Below are positions 1 through 7,452 of a stretch of 64,000 nucleotides of DNA, one piece after another. Below the pieces are notes generated by a model, which saw only the letters and a list, made by a program, of their open reading frames with translations, ran no database searches and was not told the origin of the DNA. The position numbers were made by a program, and so were the translations under genes. The DNA lies in the NCBI GenBank assembly GCA_963779225.1, contig CAVZWW010000001.1, forward strand, positions 372,001 to 436,000. Direction: 5' to 3'. Origin of the DNA: CAVPCZ01 sp963779225 (GTDB lineage Bacteria > Bacteroidota > Ignavibacteria > UBA10030 > UBA6906). The number at the start of each line of letters is the position of its first letter. Within the stretch, counting starts at the first letter, position 1.

Positions 1-2
1 TT

Positions 3-1271
3 GCCGTGGCGTGGGGGCGGCTTGCGATGCTGCACAAGAACAGCAGCGACGAATCCAGTGCAAAACGTGCGGCTGCACGCGCGCTCGCGCTCAGCGGCGG
101 GGCGACGCCGCGCGAACAGCTCCTGATACGCCTCTGGAGCAACCTGGTGCAGAACCAGTACACCAGGGCGGCACAGGTGGCCGACTCACTGATTGCCCTC
201 TACCCGGATGAAGCGGAAGTGTATATGATCCGCGGGCAGATCTACGAGCAGGAACGCAATGTCGAGGCCGCCCTGGAGATGTATCAGCGATCTGCCAGGG
301 TCGACACCGGGTTCAGCCAGGCCGTCATGTCCATCGGGTATGCCTACTCCACACTCGGCAATCAGCAAAAAGCTGTCAGCTACATGCAACGGTATATGCA
401 GATGGCTCCCGACGCGGCCGACCCGCGTGCCAGCTATGCCGATCTGCTCGTGCGGGCAGGCCGGTATCAGGATGCGCTTGAGCAGTACCGCGCATCGCTG
501 GCGCTCAAGCCGGACTACTGGTACGCAGAACAGGAGATCGGCAAGGTGTACCTGACGCTCGGGCGTTTGCGGGCGGCGGAAGAGCAGTTCGAGCGTATGC
601 TCCGTTTACTGCCGGACAACGGCCGGCACGAAGCCACGCGGCTCCGGATCCGGGGGCTCGTTGCCCTCTACCGCGGCCAGCCGGCGGAAGCCGTCGGCTT
701 CCTCGAGCAATCCGCCGCCCGGGACTCCGGCATGCTCAGCGTCGGTTATGGTTTGTGTGTTGCGCTCGGCAGACTCCGGCGCTTTGAAGAGGCACATCAA
801 GTGTTGGCGCAGGTGGAGCGAGAGTTGCAGGAGAGGAATCTGACGCGAGGTTCGGCAATGCAGGCATTCCACCTGATGAAGGCGCGTGTACTGACGGAAG
901 AGGGAAAACTGGATGAGGCGCGGCAGTCGTGTAAGGATGCCTTCGAGTTCTCGACACCCCTGAGCCGCGGTGCGGTGTTTGCCCATATTGCCCGGATCAA
1001 TCTCGCGGCCGCCGAATGGGAAGCCGCCCTTGATGCCATTGATGAAGCCCTCAAGGTGAATCCGAACACTCCGGAGATTCTTCTTACCCTTACCAAGATT
1101 TACAGCGCAAAACAGGATCGCCGCATGACAGCCGAAATAGGCCGCCGTTTGCTCGAACTCTGGAAGGAAGCCGACAGCGACTTCTACGGTCTTCTCGAAG
1201 TCAAACGACTTCTCGGTTCATCCCATCCGGTCCCGGGTAGAAAACCCGGCCGGGGGGGCCCGCCTGCCTGA
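3..1271 (+). CDS. TPR-repeat protein, 5' end outside the window
   Basis: The reading frame is open to the left edge, so only the C-terminal part (about 422 residues) is seen; the GTG at position 6 need not be the true start. The visible part is an array of tetratricopeptide repeats, with recurring pairs of helices and motifs such as 'AYSTLGNQQKAVSY' and 'ADLLVRAGRYQDALEQY' spaced about 34 residues apart, running to about residue 390. TPR arrays are protein-interaction scaffolds. In this type of bacterium such arrays often form the C-terminus of Ser/Thr kinases or regulators, but no catalytic domain is visible here, so the function is unknown. The last 20 residues are Pro/Gly/Arg-rich and of doubtful structure. 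It converges on the DUF59 gene with an 18-bp gap. Confidence 0.8.
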   Translation, partial: AVAWGRLAMLHKNSSDESSAKRAAARALALSGGATPREQLLIRLWSNLVQNQYTRAAQVADSLIALYPDEAEVYMIRGQIYEQERNVEAALEMYQRSARVDTGFSQAVMSIGYAYSTLGNQQKAVSYMQRYMQMAPDAADPRASYADLLVRAGRYQDALEQYRASLALKPDYWYAEQEIGKVYLTLGRLRAAEEQFERMLRLLPDNGRHEATRLRIRGLVALYRGQPAEAVGFLEQSAARDSGMLSVGYGLCVALGRLRRFEEAHQVLAQVERELQERNLTRGSAMQAFHLMKARVLTEEGKLDEARQSCKDAFEFSTPLSRGAVFAHIARINLAAAEWEAALDAIDEALKVNPNTPEILLTLTKIYSAKQDRRMTAEIGRRLLELWKEADSDFYGLLEVKRLLGSSHPVPGRKPGRGGPPA

Positions 1272-1289
1272 CCAACACCCGCACACCTT

Positions 1290-1613
1290 TCAGGCATTAA
1301 AGCCGAGCCGCTTTCTTGCTTCCGGCGACATACGTTCCGGTGTCCATGCCGGTTCCCAGACGATTCTTACGTCAGCCTCCTTCACACCCGGCACCGACAG
1401 GACGCGGTTTCGAACGTTCTGCGAAATCATTCCGCTCATGCCGCACCCGGGTGTAGTCAGGGTCATCTTCACTCCCACCCATGTGTCAATGATCTTCACT
1501 TCGTAGATGAGGCCGAGGTCGACCACGTTCACCGGAATTTCCGGGTCAAAACACTCTTTCAGTGCTTCAAAAATCTGTTGCTCGGTAATCGTTGCGGTCT
1601 GCTGTTGGTTCAC
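1290..1613 (-). CDS. DUF59/MIP18-family iron-sulfur assembly protein (SufT-like)
   Basis: A 107-residue protein with the family signature DPEIPVNVVDLGLIYEV (residues 24-40) and the conserved Cys57 in TPGCGM. DUF59 proteins (SufT, PaaD, MIP18) help mature Fe-S proteins. Length and motif order fit a stand-alone SufT-like protein. It starts with GTG, preceded on the minus strand by AAAGGAG at good spacing. It is the last gene of the fur-feo run, which ties iron import to Fe-S assembly. The exact client proteins cannot be read from sequence. Confidence 0.88.
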   Translation of the reverse strand: MNQQQTATITEQQIFEALKECFDPEIPVNVVDLGLIYEVKIIDTWVGVKMTLTTPGCGMSGMISQNVRNRVLSVPGVKEADVRIVWEPAWTPERMSPEARKRLGFNA

Positions 1614-1661
1614 GAATGGTCTCCTTTGTCTTGCTCAAGATACAACACCCGCACGGGTTTT

Positions 1662-1817
1662 TCAAGAGTGCGGGCGATTCTCTTCGGGTCTGGTGGTGTT
1701 GCCCGGGCACGAGCAGTCGCCCGGACAGGTCTTCCCCCGGTTCCGCAGGAATCGGCGGACGAGGGCGATCAGGGTGACGGCGACGACAACGAGCGCGGCG
1801 GGTTGCTGCCAATCCAT
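1662..1817 (-). CDS. FeoB-associated Cys-rich membrane peptide
   Basis: A 51-residue protein starting one base after the feoB stop codon. It has one N-terminal membrane helix (about residues 6-21), then a basic stretch, then the cluster CPGDCSC (31-37) and a polar tail. This is the architecture of the FeoB-associated Cys-rich membrane protein family found directly after feoB in many bacteria, whose role resembles that of FeoC but is not well established. The internal ATG at 1817 is chosen because of that architecture and the tight coupling to feoB. The Cys residues might bind iron or a metal cluster; that is an inference. Confidence 0.8.
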   Translation of the reverse strand: MDWQQPAALVVVAVTLIALVRRFLRNRGKTCPGDCSCPGNTTRPEENRPHS

Positions 1818-1818
1818 G

Positions 1819-3939
1819 TCAGATTCCCCATCCGAGCGTGAGCCCGACACGGTACACGGTGAATGTGCACCCGTATGCCAGGATGGACATGTACGCGATT
1901 TGCAGGAGGGGCCAGCGCCAGCCGTTGGTTTCCCGGCGCACGACCGCAACCGTTGAGAGACACTGCATGGCCAGGACGTAGTATACAAGGAGAGAGAGAG
2001 CCGTGAGCAGGGTGAACGTCGGCTGGCCCGTCACGGGGTCCCGGTCGCCGCGCATCGCCTCGCCCAGCGACCCGGCAGCCGGAGTGTTCTCTTCCCCCTG
2101 CATGTTGTAGATCGTTCCCATAGCGCTGACGAATGCTTCGCGCTGCAACAACGAGGACACGAGGCCGATGCCGATTTTCCAGTCAAAACCCAGCGGTCGG
2201 ATGAGGGGCTCTATGGTTTTTCCGGCGCGTCCCGCATAGCTCTGTGCCAGTTGTTGCGCCGGCGTGGCACCTTCAGCCTTCGGGTGCGTCGCAAGAAACC
2301 AGAGGAGGATGGACACACCAAGAATTATCGTTCCGGCCGTCTTCAGGAACGCCACTGCGCGTTCCCACACCAGGTAGAGGACCGCCTTGACTGACGGCAA
2401 TCTGTACGGTGGGAGTTCCATGATAAAGAGCGGGGGAGTCCCGCGGAGCAGGGTTTTCTTGAACAGCCACGCCATCAAGAGTGCCGCCGCCATTCCGAAG
2501 AGGTAAAGTGAGAGGAGCACCATACCCTGCAGCGAAACGATTCCGAACAGCGCAAGGGGGGGAACAAAGGCGGCAATCAACAGGGAATACACCGGCAGGC
2601 GGGCACTGCAGCTCATGAGCGGTGCGACAAGAATGGTCGCCAGTCGATCCTTGGGGTTTTCGATTGTGCGTGTGGCCATGATGCCGGGGATAGCGCAGGC
2701 AAAGGATCCCAGAAGGGGAATGAACGACTTGCCGTGCAGACCGACCCTGCCCATGATCCGGTCCATGATGAAGGCAGCACGGGCCATATATCCGCTGTCT
2801 TCGAGCAGACCGAGAAATAGAAAAAGGAAGATAATCTGAGGGAGGAAGGTGACCACCGACGCCACGCCGCCGATCGCACCGTCCACCAGCAGGTCACGCA
2901 GATCCCCCGGCGGCATGCTTGTGGTCACGAGGGTCCCGAGTCGGGTGAAACCGCCGGCGATCCATGCCATCGGAATGCCGGCCCAGCTGAAGATGCTCTG
3001 GAACATGAAGCCCATGATGCCCAGGAAGATCAGGAATCCCCATACGCGGTGCGTGACGATATGATCGATGCGGTCGCTGAAATGCGGCCGGGGTTGACCC
3101 GGTCCGTGCACCGTACCGGCACAGACGCCCTTGATCCATGCATAGCGTGCCTCGACGAATGCCGCCTGCCGGTCGATGCCGAGAAAGTTGAGTCTTTCAT
3201 GGACCTTACGGATCTCTTCGGCGACCGCGGGTGAATACCGGGTGAAATCGATATGCTGGACATCCGGGGCGGCGAGGAGGGCAAACGCCTCGTGCGTTGC
3301 GGCCGGTCGGCTCCGCCGGAGCTCCTGGTGGAGGAGGAATACGAGGCGGTCGCACGCGCGCTGCAACGGTTCGGGAAGTGTCCATGAAGGCGGTCGATCG
3401 TAGCCCCTGCCGGCCACGGAAAGGGCGGTCCGGAGCAGATCGAGTCCCCGTCCGTTCCGGGCGACGACAGGCACAACCGGAACTCCGAGTGCTTCCTGCA
3501 GTTTCTGCGTGTCTATCGACAGACCGTTCTGCTCTGCGCTGTCCATCTTGGTCAGTGCGACGACAAGCGGCAGCCGGCGGTCGATGATCTGGGTGACGAG
3601 GTAGAGGTTCCGCTCGATGTTGGTGGCGTCCACGGCACACAACACAAGATCAGGAGGACCGGTGTGGTCGGCGTTGCCGAGGAGGACGTCGGTGGCCAGC
3701 TGCTCATCCGGAGAGCCGGCATGGAGGCTGTATGTTCCGGGCAGATCAATCAGATCCGCCTGCATCCGGTCGCCCGAGGATATCCGGCCTTCCTTGCGTT
3801 CGACCGTGACGCCCGGGTAGTTCCCCACTTTTTGATGAAGGCCGGTGAGCGCATTGAACAGCGTGGTCTTCCCTGAATTGGGATTTCCCACGAGTGCCAC
3901 CCTGATGGTGGCGCACACCGGTTGAAGCTCGGACCTCAT
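1819..3939 (-). CDS. feoB: Ferrous iron transporter FeoB
   Basis: The GTP-gated Fe(II) permease of the inner membrane, 706 residues from the chosen start. The cytosolic G domain shows G1 GNPNSGKTT, G3 DLPGTYSL and G4 TKMD. It is followed by the helical spacer and a membrane domain with two Gate regions containing the usual Cys motifs (SCSARLPVYSLL; 'FACAIPGIMATRTI'). The start at 3939 forms a 4-bp ATGA overlap with feoA and has an upstream GAAGG; an in-frame ATG at 3969 would lie 30 bases inside feoA and is less likely. It is translationally coupled to feoA and to the Cys-rich peptide, and is probably repressed by Fur with the whole operon. Confidence 0.95.
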   Translation of the reverse strand: MRSELQPVCATIRVALVGNPNSGKTTLFNALTGLHQKVGNYPGVTVERKEGRISSGDRMQADLIDLPGTYSLHAGSPDEQLATDVLLGNADHTGPPDLVLCAVDATNIERNLYLVTQIIDRRLPLVVALTKMDSAEQNGLSIDTQKLQEALGVPVVPVVARNGRGLDLLRTALSVAGRGYDRPPSWTLPEPLQRACDRLVFLLHQELRRSRPAATHEAFALLAAPDVQHIDFTRYSPAVAEEIRKVHERLNFLGIDRQAAFVEARYAWIKGVCAGTVHGPGQPRPHFSDRIDHIVTHRVWGFLIFLGIMGFMFQSIFSWAGIPMAWIAGGFTRLGTLVTTSMPPGDLRDLLVDGAIGGVASVVTFLPQIIFLFLFLGLLEDSGYMARAAFIMDRIMGRVGLHGKSFIPLLGSFACAIPGIMATRTIENPKDRLATILVAPLMSCSARLPVYSLLIAAFVPPLALFGIVSLQGMVLLSLYLFGMAAALLMAWLFKKTLLRGTPPLFIMELPPYRLPSVKAVLYLVWERAVAFLKTAGTIILGVSILLWFLATHPKAEGATPAQQLAQSYAGRAGKTIEPLIRPLGFDWKIGIGLVSSLLQREAFVSAMGTIYNMQGEENTPAAGSLGEAMRGDRDPVTGQPTFTLLTALSLLVYYVLAMQCLSTVAVVRRETNGWRWPLLQIAYMSILAYGCTFTVYRVGLTLGWGI

Positions 3940-4181
3940 ACCCCGCCTTCTCTCTGGATCATGATGCACCGTGCTTCGGTTCCGCGGAGCATCAGGCGGT
4001 ATCCTTTGAGGTGGATTTCGATAGGGTCTCCGAGCGGGGCGCGCCGCACGAATCGCACATGGACACCCCGCGTGATCCCCATCTCGAGGAGGCGTTGACG
4101 TGTCATGGCCGGAAGTCCGGCGAGTCCTGTAATGGTTCCTCCGTCACCGGGGGAGAGCGCACTCAATGCTACTGCTTCCAT
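3936..4181 (-). CDS. feoA: Ferrous iron transport accessory protein FeoA
   Basis: An 81-residue SH3-like protein with the FeoA pattern: 'LSPGDGGTITGLAG' near the N-terminus, 'RLLEMGITRGVHVRFVRRAP' in the middle, then the 'GDPIEIHLKGYRLMLR' strand pair. FeoA is a small cytosolic partner needed for FeoB activity. It lies 27 bp after fur and overlaps feoB by 4 bp, so fur, feoA and feoB are probably one transcript. Confidence 0.93.
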   Translation of the reverse strand: MEAVALSALSPGDGGTITGLAGLPAMTRQRLLEMGITRGVHVRFVRRAPLGDPIEIHLKGYRLMLRGTEARCIMIQREGGV

Positions 4182-4208
4182 ACGCTTATGGCTTTCTTCC
4201 GGTTCCGT

Positions 4209-4649
4209 TTATGCGGGCTTGCATTTTGCACAGGTCCCGAAGATCTGCAGGCTTGAGCTTTGAGGTGCGAAGTTCTTATCCGCGCAGACTTCTTCCTGGA
4301 GCCTGTTGAGCCGTTCGTTCACGAATTCGATGAGATCACCGCACTGGAGGCAGATCAGGTGGTGATGGTGTGGCTTGCCGAATGCCTTCTCATAGCGGGA
4401 GCTATGCTCGGTAAATCTGTATTTGGAGACGAGGCCGCATTCCTGGAGGAGATCCAGAGTATTGTAGACGGTGGCCCGGGAGATTTTCTTTCCCCCGGAT
4501 ATCAGGCGGTAGTAGAGGTCTTCCGCGTCGAAGTGTCCCTGGCTTTGCGTGACAGCGGAGAGGACTGCCATGCGGGCAGGTGTGAAGCGTAGATTTCCCT
4601 GAGATTTTAGGTGTTTCTGAAGGATATCGAGAGCCGCTTCGGCATTCAT
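4209..4649 (-). CDS. fur: Fur-family ferric uptake regulator
   Basis: A 146-residue metal-dependent repressor. A winged helix covers about residues 10-85, with recognition helix region 'KKISRATVYNTLDLLQECG'. The dimerisation domain carries the HHHH run (94-97) and two CxxC pairs, Cys100/Cys103 and Cys140/Cys143, which form the structural zinc site typical of Fur/PerR. It is the first gene of the feo operon. A consensus-like promoter and a perfect palindrome overlapping the start site lie upstream, so autoregulation by iron is likely. A PerR-type peroxide sensor is an alternative in this superfamily, but the feo linkage favours Fur. Confidence 0.93.
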   Translation of the reverse strand: MNAEAALDILQKHLKSQGNLRFTPARMAVLSAVTQSQGHFDAEDLYYRLISGGKKISRATVYNTLDLLQECGLVSKYRFTEHSSRYEKAFGKPHHHHLICLQCGDLIEFVNERLNRLQEEVCADKNFAPQSSSLQIFGTCAKCKPA

Positions 4650-4667
4650 CTGGTTGTCCTTATTTGG

Positions 4668-4680
4668 AATTAGTCTAATT
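4668..4680. promoter_or_regulatory. Candidate Fur operator
   Basis: AATTAGTCTAATT is a perfect 13-bp palindrome around one central base. It begins two bases downstream of the -10 element of the fur promoter, a classic place for a repressor to block transcription. Fur/PerR operators are AT-rich inverted repeats of this kind, but the sequence differs from the E. coli Fur box, so assignment to Fur rests on position. Confidence 0.5.
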
Positions 4681-4681
4681 T

Positions 4682-4710
4682 AAAATAAGCCATTTCGATC
4701 GCGATGTCAA
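4682..4710 (-). promoter_or_regulatory. Sigma-70 type promoter of fur-feo operon
   Basis: Read on the minus strand: TTGACA (4710-4705), 17-base spacer, TATTTT (4687-4682). The -35 matches the consensus exactly. It points to fur, whose start is 33 bases beyond the -10. Confidence 0.65.
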
Positions 4711-4827
4711 CTGGAAAAATGATCAAAATGGAGAAAAGAATCCAAAAGAATTTCCTTGCGTTTTTGCAGAGAATTCGCGATTTTTGCGCGTACATATCTT
4801 ATCCACTTTTCCTCAATAAATGAGTGA

Positions 4828-5934
4828 ATGAAAGCCCCTAAGAGCAGGTTCCTGAAAGGGAAGGCTATCAATGCAACGCCAATCCAGGCAGACATTTCGC
4901 TTGTGACGCTCATTGACAGCTATTTTCAGGCGTACAATGCCGGCCGATTGCGCGAAGCGTGCCAGCTGTACGCATCGCGCATGCTTGAACGAGACGTCAC
5001 GATCGGGATGAGCATTACAGGTGCGCTGACGCCGGCTGGTTTGGGGGGGGCATGTGTCGTCCCTTTGATCGAACACGGGTTTGTCGATTGGATCGTGAGT
5101 ACAGGGGCGAATCTGTATCACGATACGCATTTTTCCATTGGCCGCACGCTGCATCAGGGAACTCCATTTCTTGATGACCGGGAGTTGCGAAAGGAAGGGG
5201 TGATCCGGATATACGATATCCTCTTCGATTACGAGGTTTTGCTGAGTACCGACGAGTTTTTCCGGACGGTGATCCGCAAGGAGGAGTTTCAGCGGGAAAT
5301 GGGGACGGCGGAGCTGCATTTCCGGCTTGGCCGGTACGTTGCGGAGCGCGAACGGGTGTTGAAGGTGAAACAGACCAGCATCCTGGCGGCTGCGTACAAG
5401 AACGGTGTTCCGGTGTACACGTCTTCCCCCGGTGACAGTTCCATCGGGATGAATATTGCCGAGAGCGCCCTGGCCGGGTTTCGTGTGCGGATTGATGTCT
5501 TGCGCGATGTGAACGAGACGGCGGCTCTTGTGCTTCAGGCGAAAAGGGGCGGAGGGCGGAGCGGTGTTTTGATATTCGGGGGCGGTTCCCCGAAGAATTT
5601 CATGCTTCAGACCGAACCGCAGATTCAGGAAGTCCTGAAGATCAAAGAGAAGGGGCACGATTTCTTCATCCAGGTCACCGATGCAAGGCCGGATACCGGC
5701 GGATTATCTGGTGCGACTCCTTCTGAAGCGGTAAGCTGGGGGAAAGTGGATCCCGATCAGTTGCCGGACACCGTTGTGGTGTATCTGGATTCAACGGTTG
5801 CCATGCCCATGATGACGTCGTATGTGCTCGCGCGCCGCCGGGCGCGCCCGGCCCGGAGGCTGTACGATCACCGGGACGAAGCGATGGCGCTCCTTCAGCG
5901 TGAATATGCGCGGGCACAAAAGAAAAAGAGGTAA
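4828..5934 (+). CDS. Deoxyhypusine synthase-like protein
   Basis: A 368-residue protein of the deoxyhypusine synthase fold. Seen: 'ITGALTPAGLGG' (about 63-74) and 'STGANLYHDTH' (91-101) as NAD-binding signatures, and the active-site segment 'GATPSEAVSWGK' ending in Lys306, the position of the lysine that carries the aminobutyl intermediate. In eukaryotes and archaea the enzyme modifies eIF5A with spermidine. Bacteria lack eIF5A, and the bacterial homologues may act as homospermidine synthases or on unknown substrates, so the reaction here is open. It is divergent from fur, with no clear promoter recognised. The first 20 residues are basic and look like an extension. Confidence 0.85.
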   Translation: MKAPKSRFLKGKAINATPIQADISLVTLIDSYFQAYNAGRLREACQLYASRMLERDVTIGMSITGALTPAGLGGACVVPLIEHGFVDWIVSTGANLYHDTHFSIGRTLHQGTPFLDDRELRKEGVIRIYDILFDYEVLLSTDEFFRTVIRKEEFQREMGTAELHFRLGRYVAERERVLKVKQTSILAAAYKNGVPVYTSSPGDSSIGMNIAESALAGFRVRIDVLRDVNETAALVLQAKRGGGRSGVLIFGGGSPKNFMLQTEPQIQEVLKIKEKGHDFFIQVTDARPDTGGLSGATPSEAVSWGKVDPDQLPDTVVVYLDSTVAMPMMTSYVLARRRARPARRLYDHRDEAMALLQREYARAQKKKR

Positions 5935-5964
5935 ATCATACAGTCTAGGCAGAGGAGGACACTC

Positions 5965-6177
5965 ATGAACAGACTTCAAGAACTCCAGGAGCTTATTGCG
6001 ACGTTCGAGAAGGACTTTGTGAAATTCTACGAAAAAGGAAACAAGTCTGCAGGCACCAGAGTCCGGAAGCACATGAACGAACTGAAGCGGAAGGCCCAGG
6101 AAATCCGCAAGGAAGTGCAGGAACGTAAGGCAGTCGGGAAGGAGCAGGAGGAGCAGTCGGGGGCGCCGCAGCAGTAG
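5965..6177 (+). CDS. Hc1-like histone H1 homologue
   Basis: A 70-residue, highly charged, helical protein preceded by a strong GAGGAGG ribosome-binding site. The core 'FYEKGNKSAGTRVRKHMNEL' is the signature of the Hc1/bacterial histone-H1-like family, best known from chlamydiae, where it condenses DNA, and also common in Bacteroidota and relatives. The lysine-rich Hc1 tail is short here, ending in an acidic Gln/Glu-rich stretch. It is 30 bp after the deoxyhypusine-synthase-like gene and may share its transcript. A nucleoid-associated role is inferred from the family. Confidence 0.8.
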   Translation: MNRLQELQELIATFEKDFVKFYEKGNKSAGTRVRKHMNELKRKAQEIRKEVQERKAVGKEQEEQSGAPQQ

Positions 6178-6239
6178 AAGTGTGGCGGGGCTTCAGGTTC
6201 CGGTCGCGGTGGGATGCCGGGAGTGAAGCCGTGAGGATG

Positions 6240-6271
6240 AAAAAACGAGACCCACCGTGGGGTGGGTCTCG
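6240..6271 (-). terminator. Rho-independent terminator of rpsU operon
   Basis: An 11-bp perfect G+C-rich stem (6246-6256 with 6261-6271) with a 4-base loop, followed on the minus strand by a run of six T. It begins 5 bases after the rpsU stop codon. Confidence 0.9.
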
Positions 6272-6275
6272 TGGA

Positions 6276-6470
6276 TCACATCTGTTCGGCCATGTTCCGC
6301 AGTGCGCGGCGGACTGCCTTCAGTCGTTTCATCCTCTTCTTGACGGACGGTTTCGTGAAGTAGGCGCGCTTCTTGAATTCCTTCAGCACGCCGGAGCGCT
6401 CGTACTTCTTCTTGAAGCGCTTGATGGCACGGTCGATGGGCTCGTTTTCAGAGACCACGATTCCTACCAA
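6276..6470 (-). CDS. rpsU: 30S ribosomal protein bS21
   Basis: A 64-residue, very basic small-subunit protein with the bS21 core 'ENEPIDRAIKRFKKKYERSG' and 'KKRAYFTKPSVKKRMKR'. The start is TTG at 6470, giving the usual MVGIVV N-terminus. Upstream on the minus strand lies AAAGGAGGTGATT, complementary to nearly the whole anti-Shine-Dalgarno tail of 16S rRNA, which is unusual and may serve autoregulation. It lies 20 bp after the Zn-ribbon gene and before a strong terminator, so the two genes form one operon. Confidence 0.95.
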   Translation of the reverse strand: MVGIVVSENEPIDRAIKRFKKKYERSGVLKEFKKRAYFTKPSVKKRMKRLKAVRRALRNMAEQM

Positions 6471-6490
6471 AAGGAATCACCTCCTTTCGC

Positions 6491-6883
6491 TCATTCTGCA
6501 GTATCCGGTTCGGGCACGACATTTTCCAGGAGCCGTCGTTCACCGAGTTTTTCAAATGACACAACGATGGCGCTCCGGCCGCCGGACGTTCGCTCTTTGG
6601 ACATAATCTTGCCGAGGTCGTCCCAGTCGGTGTGAAAAATCGCCTGACCGATCTGATAGGTATTTTCCGGATGGTATTCGGAAGCGTCTGCCCGGTCCAG
6701 CTTCTTCTTTGAATCCACTTCCGCCCGGCGCAGCTCATCGACATTAATCATCGTGGCGTGCCGGCAGCGTGTGCATCGGTACCAGGATTTATCGGGCACC
6801 TGTTCCGTGGTTCCGATGAGTTCCATTTTCGTCACCCGGTCGCAATGCGCGCACTGGTGAAGGATGTATTTACCCTTTGCCAT
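6491..6883 (-). CDS. Zn-ribbon protein with Tudor-like C-terminal domain
   Basis: A 130-residue protein of unknown function. The start at 6883 is fixed by GCAGGAGGATCAA just upstream; a longer frame reaching 7195 is not credible. Residues 11-40 hold a CxxC...CxxC pair (Cys11, Cys14, Cys37, Cys40), a probable zinc ribbon. Residues about 75-121 ('TYQIGQAIFHTDWDDLGKIM' then 'AIVVSFEKLGERRLL') resemble the SH3/Tudor-like domain at the C-terminus of UvrD/PcrA helicases, which contacts RNA polymerase. The operon with rpsU and the domain pair suggest a role in transcription or translation; this is an inference. Confidence 0.65.
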   Translation of the reverse strand: MAKGKYILHQCAHCDRVTKMELIGTTEQVPDKSWYRCTRCRHATMINVDELRRAEVDSKKKLDRADASEYHPENTYQIGQAIFHTDWDDLGKIMSKERTSGGRSAIVVSFEKLGERRLLENVVPEPDTAE

Positions 6884-6980
6884 TTGATCCTCCTGCGGAC
6901 GAGCGTACAGAAATGCCCCCGGTATAGCGTGCCGGTGAGGTCCCTGAGTTCGGGGCGGGGTGTACGGAAACTTGCACTGA

Positions 6981-7009
6981 AATGTAGGAAAAACCCGCCT
7001 TGAAGTCAA
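6981..7009 (-). promoter_or_regulatory. Sigma-70 type promoter for Zn-ribbon-rpsU operon
   Basis: On the minus strand: TTGACT (7009-7004), 17-base spacer, TACATT (6986-6981). It leaves a leader of about 90 bases before the start codon at 6883. No other promoter is apparent for rpsU. Confidence 0.6.
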
Positions 7010-7049
7010 CCCAAACCGGAACCTCGCAGGAGGCAGAGGGATTGGGAAC

Positions 7050-7235
7050 TCAGGCGTGTTTCGGTGTCCGGGTTTCCGGGATCCTTTGGAGGAATGCTTT
7101 GTGCACCGCTGTTTCCAGCTCGGTGTAGGTCGTATACGGGAGTTCGCGTATGATCTCCCACACCGTCTCGATGCGGAGGTTGAGAGCGCGTGCAATGAAC
7201 ACCGCCTCCGCGTGCGTGGCGATTCGTTGTTCCAT
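7050..7235 (-). CDS. Small protein, paralogue of the adjacent 59-residue protein
   Basis: A 61-residue protein of unknown function. The ATG at 7235 follows AAGGA at good spacing; an upstream in-frame GTG at 7268 is less likely. The core from THAEAVFIAR through 'NLRIETVWEII' to YTTYTEL aligns without gaps to the next gene (18 of 38 positions identical by hand count), so the pair arose by tandem duplication. The predicted helices with Val-Trp-x-Ile-Ile could be a small helix-turn-helix or a protein-binding bundle. There are no Cys residues and no membrane segment. Confidence 0.55.
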   Translation of the reverse strand: MEQRIATHAEAVFIARALNLRIETVWEIIRELPYTTYTELETAVHKAFLQRIPETRTPKHA

Positions 7236-7272
7236 TATGGTCCTTATTGCCGTTATTGCATGAGCCACTCGT

Positions 7273-7452
7273 TTACTGGTCTGTGGAAGTGAATCGCTCC
7301 AGCGGGAGGGGTTTCAGGCAGATCAGAACCGCCATTACCAGCTCCGAATACGAAGAGTAATTCATCCCGCCGATGATGTCCCACACGACATCAACTTTCA
7401 TGTTCATCGAGCGCGAGATCAACACGGCATCTGCATGGGTCGCCTTTTTCAT
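7273..7452 (-). CDS. Small protein, paralogue of the downstream 61-residue protein
   Basis: A 59-residue protein of unknown function. The ATG at 7452 is set by AAGGAGG upstream; a frame reaching 7647 also exists, but its extra 65 residues show no family resemblance. It shares the THADAV-x-I-x-R core, VVWDII and YSSYSEL with its neighbour 37 bp downstream. The C-terminus 'LICLKPLPLERF' is its own. Both genes are minus strand and probably co-transcribed. Confidence 0.55.
   Translation of the reverse strand: MKKATHADAVLISRSMNMKVDVVWDIIGGMNYSSYSELVMAVLICLKPLPLERFTSTDQ

Noticed and set aside
1641..1674. CCCGCAC/GTGCGGG hairpin at the end of the FeoB-associated gene as a terminator
   Set aside because: It overlaps the coding end, has a long loop and no T-run on the minus strand.
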